A stretch of DNA of 61,984 nucleotides from an uncultured Clostridia bacterium (GCA_937901465.1 CALGTU010000028.1:1-61984); one strand, 5' to 3'; shown: positions 26,307 to 36,326, counted from the stretch's first letter. Made by a program: numbers and translations. The notes: a model not told the origin generated them from the letters alone.

Positions 26307-27302
26307 ATGGCTGACGTTTTATCCCAGAAACAGATTGACGAACTGCTGAACAGTTTCAGTGCCAACGGTTCGAAAGTCTTTGAAGAAATCGGCGAAAATA
26401 CGGATAAAAAAGCCAAGGTTTACGACTTCAAAATGCCGAAGAAGTTTACCAAGGAAAAACTTAAAATCATAGACAGCATCTATGAAAACTACAGCAGACT
26501 GCTATCCTCTTACCTTACGGGACTAATGCGTGTCTACTGCAAGGTTGATGTTCTTCAGATAGAAGAACAGAAATACTATGAATACAACAACGCTCTTCCC
26601 GATTATGTTCTTATGGCGATAGTAAATCTTGATATAGACGATGAGGATATTATGGATACCTCTATGATATTCCAGATGTCAAACCCCATATCGTTCACAA
26701 TGATGGACAGACTTATGGGCGGTTACGGAACATACAGCGATGTTTCGAGAGACTTTACCGAAATTGAAATCGGTCTTATGAAAGGCATTATTTCAAAAAT
26801 GGTTGAACTTCAGGGTGAAGCCTGGTCAAGCCACCTTGAAATAAACCCGAAAATGTCCCGTCTCGAAACAAACGCGAGAGTTTTCCAGTCAATAGGGCCC
26901 GACGACATCATCATTCTCATAATGCTTGAAGTTGAAATCAAGAATATCAAGAATACCATATCGGTATGTATCCCCGCTCTGAACCTTGAAGCGATGATGG
27001 CAAAGTTTGCCGACAGATACGCTATGAGAAAGCGTTTTGACCCCGCTAAAGAAGAAGAAAGAAGAGAAGAAATTTTAAGAGGAATAAAAGAAACTCCCCT
27101 TAAAATCGACGCAATACTTGCTGAAACGCAGGTTGACCTCTATGATATTCTTACTTTACAGGTTAACGATATTATCCCTCTTAATGTAAGCATAGATAAG
27201 AATGTAAATGTTAAGATAGGCGATAATATATGGTTTGATGGCAAACTAGGAACATACAACAACAAGAAAGCCATAAAAATAGATAACATATACAAGAATT
27301 GA
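26307..27302 (+). CDS. fliM: Flagellar motor switch protein FliM
   Basis: 331-residue C-ring protein. The N-terminal CheY-P docking peptide LSQKQIDELL is at residues 5-14, followed by a linker, the CheC-like middle domain (about 40-225) with GG-Y motif LMGGYG, and a C-terminal SpoA domain. FliL, which normally separates motB and fliM, is missing here. The AGGAGG is 12-13 nt from the ATG, a little long. Confidence 0.95.
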   Translation: MADVLSQKQIDELLNSFSANGSKVFEEIGENTDKKAKVYDFKMPKKFTKEKLKIIDSIYENYSRLLSSYLTGLMRVYCKVDVLQIEEQKYYEYNNALPDYVLMAIVNLDIDDEDIMDTSMIFQMSNPISFTMMDRLMGGYGTYSDVSRDFTEIEIGLMKGIISKMVELQGEAWSSHLEINPKMSRLETNARVFQSIGPDDIIILIMLEVEIKNIKNTISVCIPALNLEAMMAKFADRYAMRKRFDPAKEEERREEILRGIKETPLKIDAILAETQVDLYDILTLQVNDIIPLNVSIDKNVNVKIGDNIWFDGKLGTYNNKKAIKIDNIYKN

Positions 27303-27317
27303 GGTTGATGAAACAAG

Positions 27318-28796
27318 ATGAGCAATGAAATAAATACTGTCTCTGCCACCGAAGAAGAAATCGTTGTCGAAGGCTTCGGTGCTGTTGAAATAGACGCTAT
27401 AGGCGAGATAGAAAATATAACGATGGGGTCTGCGGCAACAGCGGTATCCAATCTGCTCAACGCGAAAGTATGGATCACCACCCCGCAGGTTAAGGTTGTA
27501 AAGGCAAAAACCCTTTCCTATCAGGATCTCGCACCTTTCGTCTATGTAAAAATCGAATATATAATGGGAGTTTCGGGATCATCGGTTATGGTCCTTAAAC
27601 AGAGCGACGTTCAGCTTATCCTCAATCAGCTTATGGGTCAGCCGCTCGTTGTTACTGACGATTTCCAGTTCGATGAAATGAATATAAGTGCCGTCTGTGA
27701 AGTAATGAATCAGATGATGGGCGCTTCGGCAACAGCACTCAGTGAACTTATAGCAACACCTATCGATATCTCGACACCCGTTGCTGAAGTTTCAGACAGC
27801 GCAGAAGGAAGAAACTTCTTCCCGACAGACAACCCCGAAGACCCCGTTGTCAAGATCTCTTTCGACCTTACCATTGACGGAATTATCAAATCTGAATTTA
27901 TATCGGTTCTTTCTCTCGACCTTGCAAAAACTATGGCAGGTAAGATGATGAACAACTATAACGACGCTTTAAACGATGCTATGGCGGCAGAAGCCTCAGC
28001 GGCAGAACCTGCACCGTCATCATCAGGCGGCGGAACATTATCGCAGGAAGAAATCGAAGCTCTGATGTCGGGTGCTATGTCACCTGCTCCCGCTCCCGCA
28101 CCATCATCATCGGGCGGAACACTCTCGCAGGAAGAAATCGAAGCTCTGATGTCAGGCACTATGTCATCTGCTCCCGCTCCCGAACCACCACCGTCATTCG
28201 GCGGAATGATGAGTCAGGAAGAAATCGAAGCGGAAATGGCAAAGATGAGAGGAGAAGCTCCTCCGACACCTGCCCCTGCCCCTGCACCGACACCTGCCCC
28301 TGCTCCTGCTCCTCAGGCAGCACCGCAGCAGAATTATCAGCAGCCACAGGCTTACCAACAGCCACCTATGCAGCAGATGCCTTATGGTTATCCACCACAG
28401 ATGCCTTATGGTTATCCGCCACAGCAGGCGGCACCGCCACCAATGGCGGCAGTAAATCCTGTAAAGATACAGAATGCACAGCTGCATCCCTTCGAATCAT
28501 ACAGTTCGGATACATTATCACACGACCAGTCTGATAACCTTAAACTTCTCATGGGCGTTCCCCTTGATGTTACGGTTGAAATCGGCTCGGCGAAGAGAAA
28601 AGTCAAGGATATCCTTGATTTTTCACAGGGAACGATAATCGAACTTGAGCGTCAGGCAGGCGCACCCGTTGATATCATAGTCAACGGAAACCTTATTGCA
28701 AAGGGCGACGTTGTTGTTATTGAAGATAACTTCGCCGTTAGAATAACCGAAATAATCAAATCAAAATTCCTGGATTCTCTGGGAGGTAAGGAGTAA
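27318..28796 (+). CDS. fliY: FliY/FliN switch protein with triplicated CheY-docking-like peptide
   Basis: 492-residue CheY-P phosphatase and switch component. CheC-like phosphatase domain at about 25-220 (DAIGEIENITMGSAATA; CEVMNQMMGASATALSE), a long Pro/Ala/Gln/Tyr linker, and a SpoA/FliN domain at about 400-482. Canonical FliY carries one LSQEEIDALL-type peptide at its extreme N-terminus. Here the N-terminus lacks it, while the linker has three copies: LSQEEIEALM (241-250), LSQEEIEALM (269-278) and MSQEEIEAEM (298-307), spaced 28-29 residues. The linker ends in PYGYPPQ repeats. Confidence 0.93.
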   Translation: MSNEINTVSATEEEIVVEGFGAVEIDAIGEIENITMGSAATAVSNLLNAKVWITTPQVKVVKAKTLSYQDLAPFVYVKIEYIMGVSGSSVMVLKQSDVQLILNQLMGQPLVVTDDFQFDEMNISAVCEVMNQMMGASATALSELIATPIDISTPVAEVSDSAEGRNFFPTDNPEDPVVKISFDLTIDGIIKSEFISVLSLDLAKTMAGKMMNNYNDALNDAMAAEASAAEPAPSSSGGGTLSQEEIEALMSGAMSPAPAPAPSSSGGTLSQEEIEALMSGTMSSAPAPEPPPSFGGMMSQEEIEAEMAKMRGEAPPTPAPAPAPTPAPAPAPQAAPQQNYQQPQAYQQPPMQQMPYGYPPQMPYGYPPQQAAPPPMAAVNPVKIQNAQLHPFESYSSDTLSHDQSDNLKLLMGVPLDVTVEIGSAKRKVKDILDFSQGTIIELERQAGAPVDIIVNGNLIAKGDVVVIEDNFAVRITEIIKSKFLDSLGGKE

Positions 28797-28799
28797 ATT

Positions 28800-29162
28800 A
28801 TGGATAAGAAAATTTTACTTGTAGACGACGCAGCATTCATGAGAATGATGATCAAGGATGCTCTCACAAAGAATGGCTATACAAACATCATCGAAGCAGC
28901 CGACGGTGAACAGGCCTGCAATACATATGATGCTGAAAAGCCCGACCTTGTTATCATGGACATTACAATGCCCAACAAAACAGGTATCGAAGCACTCCGC
29001 GACATCAAAGCGTCAAATCCAGGTGCTAAGATTGTTATGTGTTCCGCTATGGGACAGGAATCAATGGTTGTTGAAGCAATCAAGCTCGGTGCGCTTGACT
29101 TTATCGTTAAGCCCTTCAAGCCCGACAGAATTCTTCAGACAGTTCAGAAGATTCTCGGATAA
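28800..29162 (+). CDS. cheY: Chemotaxis response regulator CheY
   Basis: 120-residue single receiver domain. Acidic pair Asp9/Asp10, phospho-acceptor Asp54 (VIMDITMP), Ser/Thr position CSAMG and Lys (VKPF) are all present. It sits between fliY and fliO, the usual Firmicutes position, 3 bp after fliY. Confidence 0.96.
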   Translation: MDKKILLVDDAAFMRMMIKDALTKNGYTNIIEAADGEQACNTYDAEKPDLVIMDITMPNKTGIEALRDIKASNPGAKIVMCSAMGQESMVVEAIKLGALDFIVKPFKPDRILQTVQKILG

Positions 29163-29170
29163 TAAAAAAT

Positions 29171-29560
29171 ATGCTTAGAGAAATACTTCTCGCAATACTC
29201 TCCCTTATGGGAGTTATTGCGCTTATATTCCTTACATTCTATGCAAGCAGAGCGCTTCATAAAAGAATGTATAGCTTTTCGGGAAAGCATATAAAAATTG
29301 TTGAAAGAGAGATGCTTTCACAGGATAAAAGCCTTATCGTTGTAAAAGCGGGAGAGAAATATATGCTTCTGGGTGTTACCCCTCAGCATATAGATAAACT
29401 CTATGAGTTTTCCGAAGGGGAATTTTCTGAAGAAACAGAAATCCCCCAGAACGAAAACGGAACTTTTCTCGATAACCTCAAAAAAGCAACGGCAGAACAC
29501 CCGTATATAAAGCCTCTTATAAAAAAGAAGGAGCGTAGTGAAAAAGATGAAAACGAATAA
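29171..29560 (+). CDS. fliO: Flagellar biosynthesis protein FliO
   Basis: 129 residues; one N-terminal membrane helix (about 5-26) and a cytoplasmic beta domain (IKIVEREMLSQDKSLIVVKAGEKYMLLGVT), the FliO/FliZ layout. FliO helps assemble the FliP-Q-R export gate. It overlaps fliP by about 20 bp. Confidence 0.88.
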   Translation: MLREILLAILSLMGVIALIFLTFYASRALHKRMYSFSGKHIKIVEREMLSQDKSLIVVKAGEKYMLLGVTPQHIDKLYEFSEGEFSEETEIPQNENGTFLDNLKKATAEHPYIKPLIKKKERSEKDENE

Positions 29561-30431
29561 AAACCATCTTCCCCGCTATATAGCAGGATTTATTCTCTCG
29601 CTCATATTGTCACTTTTTTGTTTAGGTATTCTTTCTTCGGTTGAAGCTTATGCTACTTTCGAAGGACCGGAGGACCCCGCCGTTACAACCTATCAGGAAG
29701 GGCAGGAAACAATGCCCGAAGAAACCGAACCGCCCTATGAAATCCCACAGACAGATAACGATGATACGGGACTTTTAGGACTTTTAGCGCTCAATGACAA
29801 TAACGGAACACTTGACCTTGTAATCCTCATAACGATACTTACTCTTGCTCCGTCAATACTTTTGATGTTTACTTGTTTTACAAGAATCATTATTGTATTC
29901 TCGTTGCTTCGAACCGCTATGGGAACACAGTCTGTTCCTCCCAATCAGGTTATGATAGGGCTCGCTTTTTTCCTGACACTTTTTATTATGTCACCCGTTT
30001 TTTCAGAAGTGAACGAAGTTGCTTATAAGCCATATAAAAATGGCGAAATGACAACTATCGAGGCATGTGCCGCGGCTACAACACCTCTGAAAGAATTTAT
30101 GCTTAAACAGACAGATACAGAAAGTTTAGAATTCTTCTGTGATATTTCGGGTGAGGAATTTGTTACGGGCGAAGAAGCTATGAATATAAGCTTCAAAACC
30201 ATAACACCCGCATTTATCCTCAGCGAAATCAAAACAGCATTCACAATAGGCTTTCTGATTTTTATCCCCTTTCTTATAATAGATATAGTAGTATCGAGTC
30301 TGCTTATGTCGATGGGTATGATTATGTTGCCGCCGGCAACAATCGCTATGCCGTTCAAGATACTTATGTTTGTTCTTGTTGACGGCTGGCAGCTTCTTAT
30401 AGGCTCACTCATCGCAGGATTCAACGTCTGA
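29538..30431 (+). CDS. fliP: Flagellar export gate protein FliP
   Basis: 297 residues. Cleavable-looking signal peptide (about 12-40), then four membrane helices with the conserved LLTCFTRIIIVFSLLRTAMGTQ-type block and MSMGMIMLPPATIAMPFKI near the C-terminus. Start uncertain: GTG 29538 is 4 nt after AAGGAG, ATG 29547 is 13 nt after it. Between the signal peptide and the first helix is a Glu/Thr/Pro-rich segment. Confidence 0.96.
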   Translation: MKKMKTNKNHLPRYIAGFILSLILSLFCLGILSSVEAYATFEGPEDPAVTTYQEGQETMPEETEPPYEIPQTDNDDTGLLGLLALNDNNGTLDLVILITILTLAPSILLMFTCFTRIIIVFSLLRTAMGTQSVPPNQVMIGLAFFLTLFIMSPVFSEVNEVAYKPYKNGEMTTIEACAAATTPLKEFMLKQTDTESLEFFCDISGEEFVTGEEAMNISFKTITPAFILSEIKTAFTIGFLIFIPFLIIDIVVSSLLMSMGMIMLPPATIAMPFKILMFVLVDGWQLLIGSLIAGFNV

Positions 30432-30444
30432 CGGAGGTTTATAG

Positions 30445-30708
30445 ATGACTGAAACCGAAGTTCTTGAAATATTCAGAGAGTGTATGGTCATAGTGCTTCA
30501 GCTTGCAGCACCCGCACTTCTGGCAAGTATGATAATAGGACTCATCATTGCCATTTTTCAGGCGGCAACCCAGATTCACGAACAAACCCTTACCTTTGTT
30601 CCGAAACTAGTTGGTATTGCTGTTCTTCTGCTTATAACGGCATCATGGATAATGGCAAAGATGAATGATTTTGTAACCTCTATTTTCGACAAGATATCGA
30701 CTTTATAG
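30445..30708 (+). CDS. fliQ: Flagellar export gate protein FliQ
   Basis: 87 residues, two membrane helices; MIIGLIIAIFQAATQIHEQTL is the family signature. 13 bp after fliP with a GGAGG site. Confidence 0.96.
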   Translation: MTETEVLEIFRECMVIVLQLAAPALLASMIIGLIIAIFQAATQIHEQTLTFVPKLVGIAVLLLITASWIMAKMNDFVTSIFDKISTL

Positions 30709-30720
30709 CCTTGGGGGTAA

Positions 30721-31527
30721 ATGATGAGTGATTCTTATCTTTTCTGGGAGTCTTTGCTTGCAAACACCCAGGCTAATATTCTTATATTCGCGAGGGTCGC
30801 GGGAATTTTTGCCTTTAAGCCGATATTTTCGAGAAGAAATATCCCTTCAAGAGTGAAAGTTGGTGCAACATTTGCCTTAACGCTTTTAATCTCGGGAAGT
30901 GTTATTTCATCATCGGATTTATCAGCGGTAAACTATGAATCTTTTTTAGAATATGCCGTTGCAATCTTTCTTGAAATAGCGGTAGGTTTAATACTCGGAT
31001 TTTTAACGAATATGTTCCTTTCCATGCTTCTTTTCGCGGGCGAAATAATGGATACTTCATCGGGGCTCGGCATGGCAAAGGTTTATGACCCCGCAACCCA
31101 GACGCAACAGGCACTTTTCGGAACATATATGAATTATATGTTCATAATATATTTTTTCATAACAAACTCGCATCTTCAGATGATAAGGATTTATCTTCTC
31201 TCCTATGAGATAATTCCTTTGGGACTTGAGGCTGTTGATGTAAATATATTTTATGTCATAGTTCAGTATATGGGTGTTTTGTTCACCCTTGCTTTAAAGC
31301 TCGCGATGCCTGTTGTTATGGCAGAAATCATAATCGAAGTCTGTGTAGGTATTCTTATGAAAACCGTTCCCACAATTCAGGTTATGACAATAAACATTCA
31401 GCTTAAAGTCATAGCGGGACTTTTACTTATGTTCGTTCTCGCTGTTCCGATGTCTGACGCCATAGAAAGATATATGGCGGATATGATGGAGAGTGTAGAA
31501 AGCGTCCTGCCTATGATAATGCCTTAG
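30721..31527 (+). CDS. fliR: Flagellar export gate protein FliR
   Basis: 268-residue polytopic protein with about six hydrophobic segments; motifs ARVAGIFAFKPIFSRRNIPSRVK and GEIMDTSSGLGMAKVYDP. Two ATG codons in tandem at 30721/30724. Forms the core export channel with FliP and FliQ. Confidence 0.95.
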   Translation: MMSDSYLFWESLLANTQANILIFARVAGIFAFKPIFSRRNIPSRVKVGATFALTLLISGSVISSSDLSAVNYESFLEYAVAIFLEIAVGLILGFLTNMFLSMLLFAGEIMDTSSGLGMAKVYDPATQTQQALFGTYMNYMFIIYFFITNSHLQMIRIYLLSYEIIPLGLEAVDVNIFYVIVQYMGVLFTLALKLAMPVVMAEIIIEVCVGILMKTVPTIQVMTINIQLKVIAGLLLMFVLAVPMSDAIERYMADMMESVESVLPMIMP

Positions 31528-31560
31528 ATTTTTTCTTTGTAAAAAGGGGGGATATAGGCT

Positions 31561-32646
31561 ATGGCAGATTCAGGCTCTGAAAAAACCGAACAGCCTACTT
31601 CCCGAAAACTAAGAAAAGAACGTGAAAAAGGCCATGTTCCCTTAAGTAAGGAAGTAATCACAGCAGCATCGGTTATAGCGATGTTTTATCTTTTAAAGAT
31701 ATTCGGAAAACTCATATATACCCAGCTTTTCTCCTCAATGGAATACTGGTTTTCTCAAGTTTCGGGGAATGTTTCTGAAGGTGTATGGATTTTAGAAGAA
31801 GGCGATATTTTAAATATCTTCATAAGAATTACGATGACCGTTGCGGTTTCGGCAGGCCCTCTTCTTCTGATATCAATTCTTTTAACGATAATAACAACAG
31901 GCGTTCAGACAAGATTCTTATTTTCAACCGAATCGATGAAGATAAAGCTTGACCGTTTTAATCCCATAAACGGAATAAAGAATATGTTTTCATCAAGACA
32001 ACTTGTTGAACTTTTAAAATCAATCGCCAAAATAGTTATAATCATAGTTATCATCTGGACAAAGCTGAAAGACCAGATTCCTCAGCTCGCAAGACTTTAT
32101 GATACAGACATCCTTTCTGCTTTTGTATATACCTGTCAGGTCATTTTTGATATAGTAATAGCGGTAAGTATTGCTTTTGCCGTTGTTGCCATAGCGGATT
32201 TCATGTTCCAGCGATGGAAATATAGGAAAGACCTTATGATGACCAAGGAAGAAGTAAAGGAAGAATACAAGCAGACCGAAGGCGACCCCAAGATAAAGGG
32301 AAAGATAAAACAAAAACAACAGCAGATGGCTATGCAGAGAATGATGCAGGAAGTTCCCAAAGCCGATGTTATCATCAGAAACCCTACTCATATCGCAATA
32401 GCTATTCAGTATGACAAAGATAAAGACATAGCTCCCAGAGTTATCGCAAAGGGTGCTGATAACGTTGCTATGAAGATAATCGAAGTAGCAACAGAACATA
32501 AAGTTTTAATGCAGGAAAATATACCGCTCGCTCATGCTTTATATGATGAAGTTGACCTCGGAAAATATATTCCCCCTGCATTCTATGAAGAAATCGCAAC
32601 AATCTATACCTGGGTTTACGAGGTTCAGAATCTCGCAAGACCCTAA
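31561..32646 (+). CDS. flhB: Flagellar export switch protein FlhB
   Basis: 361 residues: N-terminal basic export signal (EKTEQPTSRKLRKEREKG), four membrane helices, then a cytoplasmic domain with the self-cleaving NPTH motif at residues 274-277. Cleavage there allows the switch in export substrate under FliK control. A second, C-domain-only homologue is encoded at 38344. Confidence 0.97.
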   Translation: MADSGSEKTEQPTSRKLRKEREKGHVPLSKEVITAASVIAMFYLLKIFGKLIYTQLFSSMEYWFSQVSGNVSEGVWILEEGDILNIFIRITMTVAVSAGPLLLISILLTIITTGVQTRFLFSTESMKIKLDRFNPINGIKNMFSSRQLVELLKSIAKIVIIIVIIWTKLKDQIPQLARLYDTDILSAFVYTCQVIFDIVIAVSIAFAVVAIADFMFQRWKYRKDLMMTKEEVKEEYKQTEGDPKIKGKIKQKQQQMAMQRMMQEVPKADVIIRNPTHIAIAIQYDKDKDIAPRVIAKGADNVAMKIIEVATEHKVLMQENIPLAHALYDEVDLGKYIPPAFYEEIATIYTWVYEVQNLARP

Positions 32647-32678
32647 AGCATATACACAGACTAACAGGAGAAGAAAGA

Positions 32679-34736
32679 ATGAAGAAGATACTGAACAGTG
32701 CAGTAGCAATATTTGTAATACTTGTTGTTGTACTTATCATTATCCCCTTACCAACGGGGCTTATTGACTTTGCTATCGTTATAAATATAGCTCTTTCTCT
32801 GACAATTCTCCTTATGTCAATGCTTATAAAGAATGTTCTTGATTTCTCGGTTTTCCCCTCAGTTCTTCTTATAACAACCCTTTTTAGATTAGGGCTTAAT
32901 ATTTCAACCACAAGACAGATTCTCGGCAATGCGGGCGACGCCGGCAAGGTTGTTAAAACCTTCGGTGAGTTCGTTATTCAGGGAAATGCCGCAGTAGGTT
33001 TTATCATATTCATAATCATAGTTATCGTTCAGTTTTTAGTTATCACCAAGGGTGCGGAACGTGTATCTGAAGTATCAGCAAGATTCACCCTCGACGCTAT
33101 GCCCGGTAAACAGATGGCGATTGACGCCGACCTTAATACAGGGCTTATCGACGAACAGGAAGCTAAGAGAAGAAGAGCCGATGTTCAGCGTGAAGCTGAC
33201 TTTTTCGGAGCAATGGACGGAGCCAGCAAGTTTGTAAAGGGCGACTCTATCATGTCGATAGTAACGGCTTTTATAAACTTAATCGGTGGCGTTATTATGG
33301 GTATGGTTATGGAAGGTATGGACTTCGGGACATGCATTTCAACCTATACAATAGCAACCATAGGTGATGGTCTTTGTTCACAGTTACCCGCACTTTTCAT
33401 CTCAACCGCAATGGGTATGATTGTAACAAGAACAGCTTCTGAAACCGACCTTAACACCGACGTTATCGGTCAGTTCTCACGTCAGCCTATAGCTATCATG
33501 ATAGCAGGCGGAGTTGTTATATGCCTTATGGTTATCCCGGGTTTCCCTAAACCTCAGCTTTTAATCACAGGTGCTGGGCTTATAGCTTTGGGCTTTACCC
33601 TTAACAGAACTTTAAACGGAAAAGCAGCCGAAGATGAGGCAGCCGAAAAAGAAAAACAAGCAGCCGAGGCACTTTCTGAAACGGAATATTATAAAGATAT
33701 CGATAATGTTTATAAACTTCTCAGCGTTGAACCTATCGAAATGGAATTCGGTTACAGCCTTATTCCGCTTGCCGATGAAAGCGCGGGGGGAACGTTTATC
33801 GAACGTGTTGTTATCTTCAGAAAACAGTTCGCACAGGAAATGGGTATGGTTTTCCCCTCTGTAAGAATGAGAGATAACCAGAATATAAACCCCAACAAAT
33901 ATGTTATTAAAATAAAGGGAGAGGCTGTTGCCGACGGCGAAATTCTTATCGACCATTATCTCGCCCTCGATAACGGAAGCGTTTCTCAGGAAGTTGACGG
34001 GATTGATACTATCGAACCCGCATTCCATATCCCTGCAAAATGGATTCCCGAAGATAAAAAGATTATGGCGGATATCGCAGGTTATACCCTTATCGACCCG
34101 ACTTCCGTTATGATTACTCATCTTTCTGAAATCATAAAATCACATGCTAACGAACTTCTTTCAAGACAGGACGTTAAAACAATGGTTGATAAACTCAAAG
34201 AAACAAATCCCGCCATTGTTGAAGATACAGTCCCCAATGTAGTTTCGATAGCTTATTTACAGAAAGTGCTCGGAAACCTTTTAAAAGAAGGCGTTCCCAT
34301 AAGAGATTTACAGACAATTCTCGAAACACTTTCCGATTATTCAAACTCGCTTAAAGATATGGATATAACAACCGAATATGTCCGTCAGGCGCTTAAAAGA
34401 ACTATTACCCGCCGTTTCAACGATGCAGGTCAGATAAGAGTTATTACTCTTGACGCAAACGTTGAAAACAAGATTGTAGGGGCTGTTAAAAAATCAGACC
34501 AGGGTTCTTATCTTGCTTTAGACCCCGAAACAATTCAGGCGATAGTTCAGTCGTTACAGGCACAGCTTGATAAAGTAAGAGATGTTATCCCGACACCTAT
34601 AGTTTTAACATCTCCCATTGTAAGAGTTTATTTCAAAAAACTCATAGACCAGTTTATCCCGAATGTTATTGTCCTTTCTTTCAACGAAATCGACAATTCA
34701 GTTCAGATTCAGGCGGTAGGCAATATTTCTATCTAA
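32679..34736 (+). CDS. flhA: Flagellar export protein FlhA
   Basis: 685 residues, usual length. About eight N-terminal membrane helices (to about 310), the FHIPEP-type block (RVSEVSARFTLDAMPGKQMAIDADL in part) and a cytoplasmic nonamer-forming C-domain. No flhF gene follows, unlike most Firmicutes: sigD comes directly after 26 bp. Confidence 0.97.
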   Translation: MKKILNSAVAIFVILVVVLIIIPLPTGLIDFAIVINIALSLTILLMSMLIKNVLDFSVFPSVLLITTLFRLGLNISTTRQILGNAGDAGKVVKTFGEFVIQGNAAVGFIIFIIIVIVQFLVITKGAERVSEVSARFTLDAMPGKQMAIDADLNTGLIDEQEAKRRRADVQREADFFGAMDGASKFVKGDSIMSIVTAFINLIGGVIMGMVMEGMDFGTCISTYTIATIGDGLCSQLPALFISTAMGMIVTRTASETDLNTDVIGQFSRQPIAIMIAGGVVICLMVIPGFPKPQLLITGAGLIALGFTLNRTLNGKAAEDEAAEKEKQAAEALSETEYYKDIDNVYKLLSVEPIEMEFGYSLIPLADESAGGTFIERVVIFRKQFAQEMGMVFPSVRMRDNQNINPNKYVIKIKGEAVADGEILIDHYLALDNGSVSQEVDGIDTIEPAFHIPAKWIPEDKKIMADIAGYTLIDPTSVMITHLSEIIKSHANELLSRQDVKTMVDKLKETNPAIVEDTVPNVVSIAYLQKVLGNLLKEGVPIRDLQTILETLSDYSNSLKDMDITTEYVRQALKRTITRRFNDAGQIRVITLDANVENKIVGAVKKSDQGSYLALDPETIQAIVQSLQAQLDKVRDVIPTPIVLTSPIVRVYFKKLIDQFIPNVIVLSFNEIDNSVQIQAVGNISI

Positions 34737-34762
34737 ACCCTTAGAAAAGAGGTGAATACAAA

Positions 34763-35533
34763 GTGGCAGTTGTTACAATAACCGAAGAAAAATCAAGAGA
34801 ACTTTTTCTGAGATATAAGCAGACAAAAGATACAAAGGTAAGAAACGATATCGTCATGGCGTATTCATCGGTAGTTAAATATGCGGTTATTTCAACAAGA
34901 AATATGTATCAGAAATATGCCGATGCCGAAGATATAACAAACGAAGGAATGATGGCACTCATTTCTGCGGTTGAATCTTTCGATACCGAAAAAAACGTTA
35001 AGTTTGAAACATATGCTTCAATAAAAATCAGAGGCGCTATAATAGACTACATAAGAAAACAGGACGTTATCCCCCGTGGCGTACGTCGTTTCGCCAAGGA
35101 CCTTGACGCTACCTTTTCAAAACTCTATGTAGAATTCGGAAGAGAGCCTACAAACGAAGAACTCGCAAAAGCTATGGGCATTTCTGTTGAAAAATTACAG
35201 AAAGGCATGGCCGCTGCCGCTTCTGCAAATTCGCTTTCTTTTGAAGAAATGATAGAAAACGGCGCTGCGGATTTTTCTGCTCCCAAGGACGAAATGGGCA
35301 ACTGGGAAACAGAAAGAAATCTCTATTTGAAAGAGAGAAGTCAGATGCTGGCCCGCGCTATCGATAAACTCAACGAACAGCAGAAAACTGTCGTTTCGCT
35401 TTATTATTACGAACAGTTAAGATTTTCTGATATCGCCGAAGTTATGGGCGTCAGCGAATCCAGAGTGTGCCAGATTCACACAAAAGCAATGATGCTTTTA
35501 AGACTCAGCATGGAAGACTACATAAAACAGTAA
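34763..35533 (+). CDS. sigD: RNA polymerase sigma factor for flagellar genes (SigD/FliA)
   Basis: 256 residues with sigma-70 regions 2 (AEDITNEGMMALISAVESFD), 3 (VPRGVRRFAKD-like IPRGVRRFAKD) and 4 (RFSDIAEVMGVSESRVCQIH). It should activate late genes (flagellin, receptors) that are outside this window. GTG start with GAGGTGA. No FlgM anti-sigma factor was identified in the window. Confidence 0.94.
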   Translation: MAVVTITEEKSRELFLRYKQTKDTKVRNDIVMAYSSVVKYAVISTRNMYQKYADAEDITNEGMMALISAVESFDTEKNVKFETYASIKIRGAIIDYIRKQDVIPRGVRRFAKDLDATFSKLYVEFGREPTNEELAKAMGISVEKLQKGMAAAASANSLSFEEMIENGAADFSAPKDEMGNWETERNLYLKERSQMLARAIDKLNEQQKTVVSLYYYEQLRFSDIAEVMGVSESRVCQIHTKAMMLLRLSMEDYIKQ

Positions 35534-35546
35534 AAGGAGACTTTTT

Positions 35547-36311
35547 ATGTATAGAGGATTTTACATATCGGCAAACGGTATGATAAACCAACAGCGTATT
35601 ATCGATATAATAAGCGGTAATGTAGCAAATGTTCATACCGCGGGTTATAAAGCCGATACAAGCATAAACACAACCTTTGATGAGCGTCTTATCCTTGTCA
35701 GAGGAAAGAATAACAGAACAGGTAACATTACATACAGAACACAGGAAATCGTCAGAGCGGATTTAGAGCAGGGTTCTTTTGAATACACAGGCTCGCGTCT
35801 TGATATGGCGATAAGAGGAAATGTTTATTTCAACATAAGGCCCTATAGCAAACTTTATGAAGACGACGGCGAAGTTCTTCTCACAAGAAACGGACAGTTC
35901 AACCTTGATGAAGAAGGATATTTAGCTTTAGGTTCGGCAGGAAGAGTTATAGGCGATAACGGTGAACCGATTTATATCGGAACAGCTGATTTTTCTGTTT
36001 CTGAAAACGGAACAATAACAACAGAAGACGGTGAAGTCTATCGTTTACAGCTGACCTATGTTGACAGTAACGAAGACATAGAGAAAAAAGGCGATAATAT
36101 GTTTGTTAATATAACAGGAACAAACGTTATCCCCGAAGGCGAAGATTACAGAATTATTCAGGGTGCTTATGAACGCTCGAATGTCGATATAACAGAAGAA
36201 ACAATAGATGTTTTGGCAGCACAGCGACTTTTCGAAGCCTGCAGCACAGCGCTTTCTACTATCGACAGCATAAATCAGAGAGCGGCAACAGAAATTGCAT
36301 CACTCAGATAA
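35547..36311 (+). CDS. flgF: Flagellar distal-rod protein (FlgF/FlgG family, first copy)
   Basis: 254 residues. N-terminal SANGMINQQRIIDIISGNVANVHTAGYKAD and C-terminal heptad region (SNVDITEETIDVLAAQRLFEA) match the rod family, with the usual beta domain between. Two such genes in tandem match the Bacillus flhO-flhP arrangement. Choosing FlgF rather than FlgG is by order only. Confidence 0.88.
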   Translation: MYRGFYISANGMINQQRIIDIISGNVANVHTAGYKADTSINTTFDERLILVRGKNNRTGNITYRTQEIVRADLEQGSFEYTGSRLDMAIRGNVYFNIRPYSKLYEDDGEVLLTRNGQFNLDEEGYLALGSAGRVIGDNGEPIYIGTADFSVSENGTITTEDGEVYRLQLTYVDSNEDIEKKGDNMFVNITGTNVIPEGEDYRIIQGAYERSNVDITEETIDVLAAQRLFEACSTALSTIDSINQRAATEIASLR

Positions 36312-36326
36312 AGGAGGTAGTTTGTT

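Noticed and set aside
28159..28487. Overlapping minus-strand frames in the fliY linker
   Set aside because: Low-complexity Pro/Ala/Gln codons read backwards; no ribosome sites.
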